Below, in pieces: positions 63,676 to 64,000 of a stretch of 64,000 nt of DNA (its first letter is position 1; each line of letters begins with the position of its first letter). A model generated the notes under the pieces. The model worked only from the letters and a program-made list of their open reading frames with translations. It had not been told where the DNA came from and made no database searches. Source of the DNA: Hymenobacter qilianensis (GTDB taxonomy: Bacteria; Bacteroidota; Bacteroidia; Cytophagales; Hymenobacteraceae); the NCBI RefSeq assembly GCF_014489555.1, contig NZ_CP060784.1, positions 3,472,001-3,536,000 on the forward strand, read 5' to 3'. The position numbers were made by a program, and so were the translations under genes.

Positions 63676-63762
63676 ATGGTTAAATGGTTGGGGGTTAAAT
63701 GGTTGTTCGTTCTGGCAGCCTTACTAATCGAACAGCCATTCAACCCCCAACCATTTAACCAT
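63676..63762. repeat. 34-bp inverted repeat reaching into the miaE start codon
   Basis: Arms 63676-63709 and 63729-63762 pair with only two mismatches (both G-T type on one strand), loop 63710-63728. The left arm itself holds the direct repeat GGTTAAATGGTTG in overlapping form. The right arm covers the first bases of the miaE ATG (63761). It may end porin transcription or hide the miaE start. Confidence 0.85.
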
Positions 63763-64000
63763 GTATCCCGTGGAACAAGAGCCGAAAGAAAAAACCATCC
63801 TCAAGCTCAAGCTCAATACCGACCCGCGTTGGGTGGATATTGCCAGCAAGAACATTGAGGATATTCTCGTCGACCATGCTTATTGTGAGCAGAAGGCGGC
63901 CAGTACGGGCATCAGCCTGATTGTGAAGTATCCCGAAAAAACGCGGCTGGTCGATGAGCTGACTGAGCTGGTAGCCGAGGAGTGGTCTCACTTCGAGCGG
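63761..64000 (+). CDS. miaE: tRNA-(ms2io6A)-hydroxylase MiaE, 5' part only
   Basis: The first 80 residues of a ferritin-like di-iron hydroxylase, running off the window: DPRWVDIAS, DILVDHAYCEQKAASTGISL (helix with Glu/His ligands) and AEEWSHFER match MiaE. It hydroxylates ms2i6A37 of tRNA after MiaB. ATG 63761 lies within the end of a strong inverted repeat. Confidence 0.85.
   Translation, partial: MYPVEQEPKEKTILKLKLNTDPRWVDIASKNIEDILVDHAYCEQKAASTGISLIVKYPEKTRLVDELTELVAEEWSHFER

Overview
The window looks like a chromosomal piece of a Cytophagales bacterium close to Hymenobacter (Bacteroidota). Support: promoter elements of the TTG-N20-TAnnTTTG type, a Porin_10 outer-membrane protein, an LptE-type lipoprotein, PckA, MiaB and MiaE, SMUG2-type glycosylase and DUF4159 genes, and a GC-rich core with poly-G words. 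The species call is inference from gene content.

Region 1 (1-about 35.9 kb) is an accessory island dominated by defence-type genes. It ends beside the 3' end of a tRNA-Asp gene and carries a remnant tyrosine integrase. From left to right it holds: (a) a PLD-helicase with a NUDIX hydrolase (minus strand); (b) a two-gene plus-strand unit of an unknown 528-aa protein and an 894-aa double phospholipase-D-fold protein; (c) a DISARM-like minus-strand operon of DUF1998 DEAD-box helicase, SNF2 helicase and N6-adenine methyltransferase; (d) a minus-strand operon of a UPF1-like SF1 helicase, a giant protein with many W-D-W-x-x-L-S repeats and a C-terminal DarT-like ADP-ribosyltransferase domain, and a DarG-like macrodomain protein; (e) a degraded membrane-protein gene; (f) an AT-rich two-gene ATPase pair, one member with a HEPN-like C-terminus and one a STAND-like ATPase with a possible nuclease-fold N-terminus; (g) the integrase remnant and a decayed surface-protein gene.

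Region 2 (about 36-64 kb) is ordinary core genome: tRNA-Asp, accA, an MBL hydrolase, a patatin, an acyltransferase, DUF4159, rsmE, an S1/P1 nuclease, pckA, a POT transporter, groL/groS, secG, lptE, a sigma-54 activator, miaB, pabB, a TPR protein, a zinc-ribbon/Nif3 pair, a SMUG2-type glycosylase, lpxK, a porin and the start of miaE.

A window-wide feature shapes the annotation. At least fifteen genes, including groS, pckA, rsmE and pabB, are broken by one missing base, almost always in a G or C run. Adding one G or C restores each family's normal sequence. I read these as base-calling deletions, not real mutations, and annotate full-length genes across them. The most interesting candidate system is the helicase / giant DarT / macrodomain operon at 20.6-29.3 kb.
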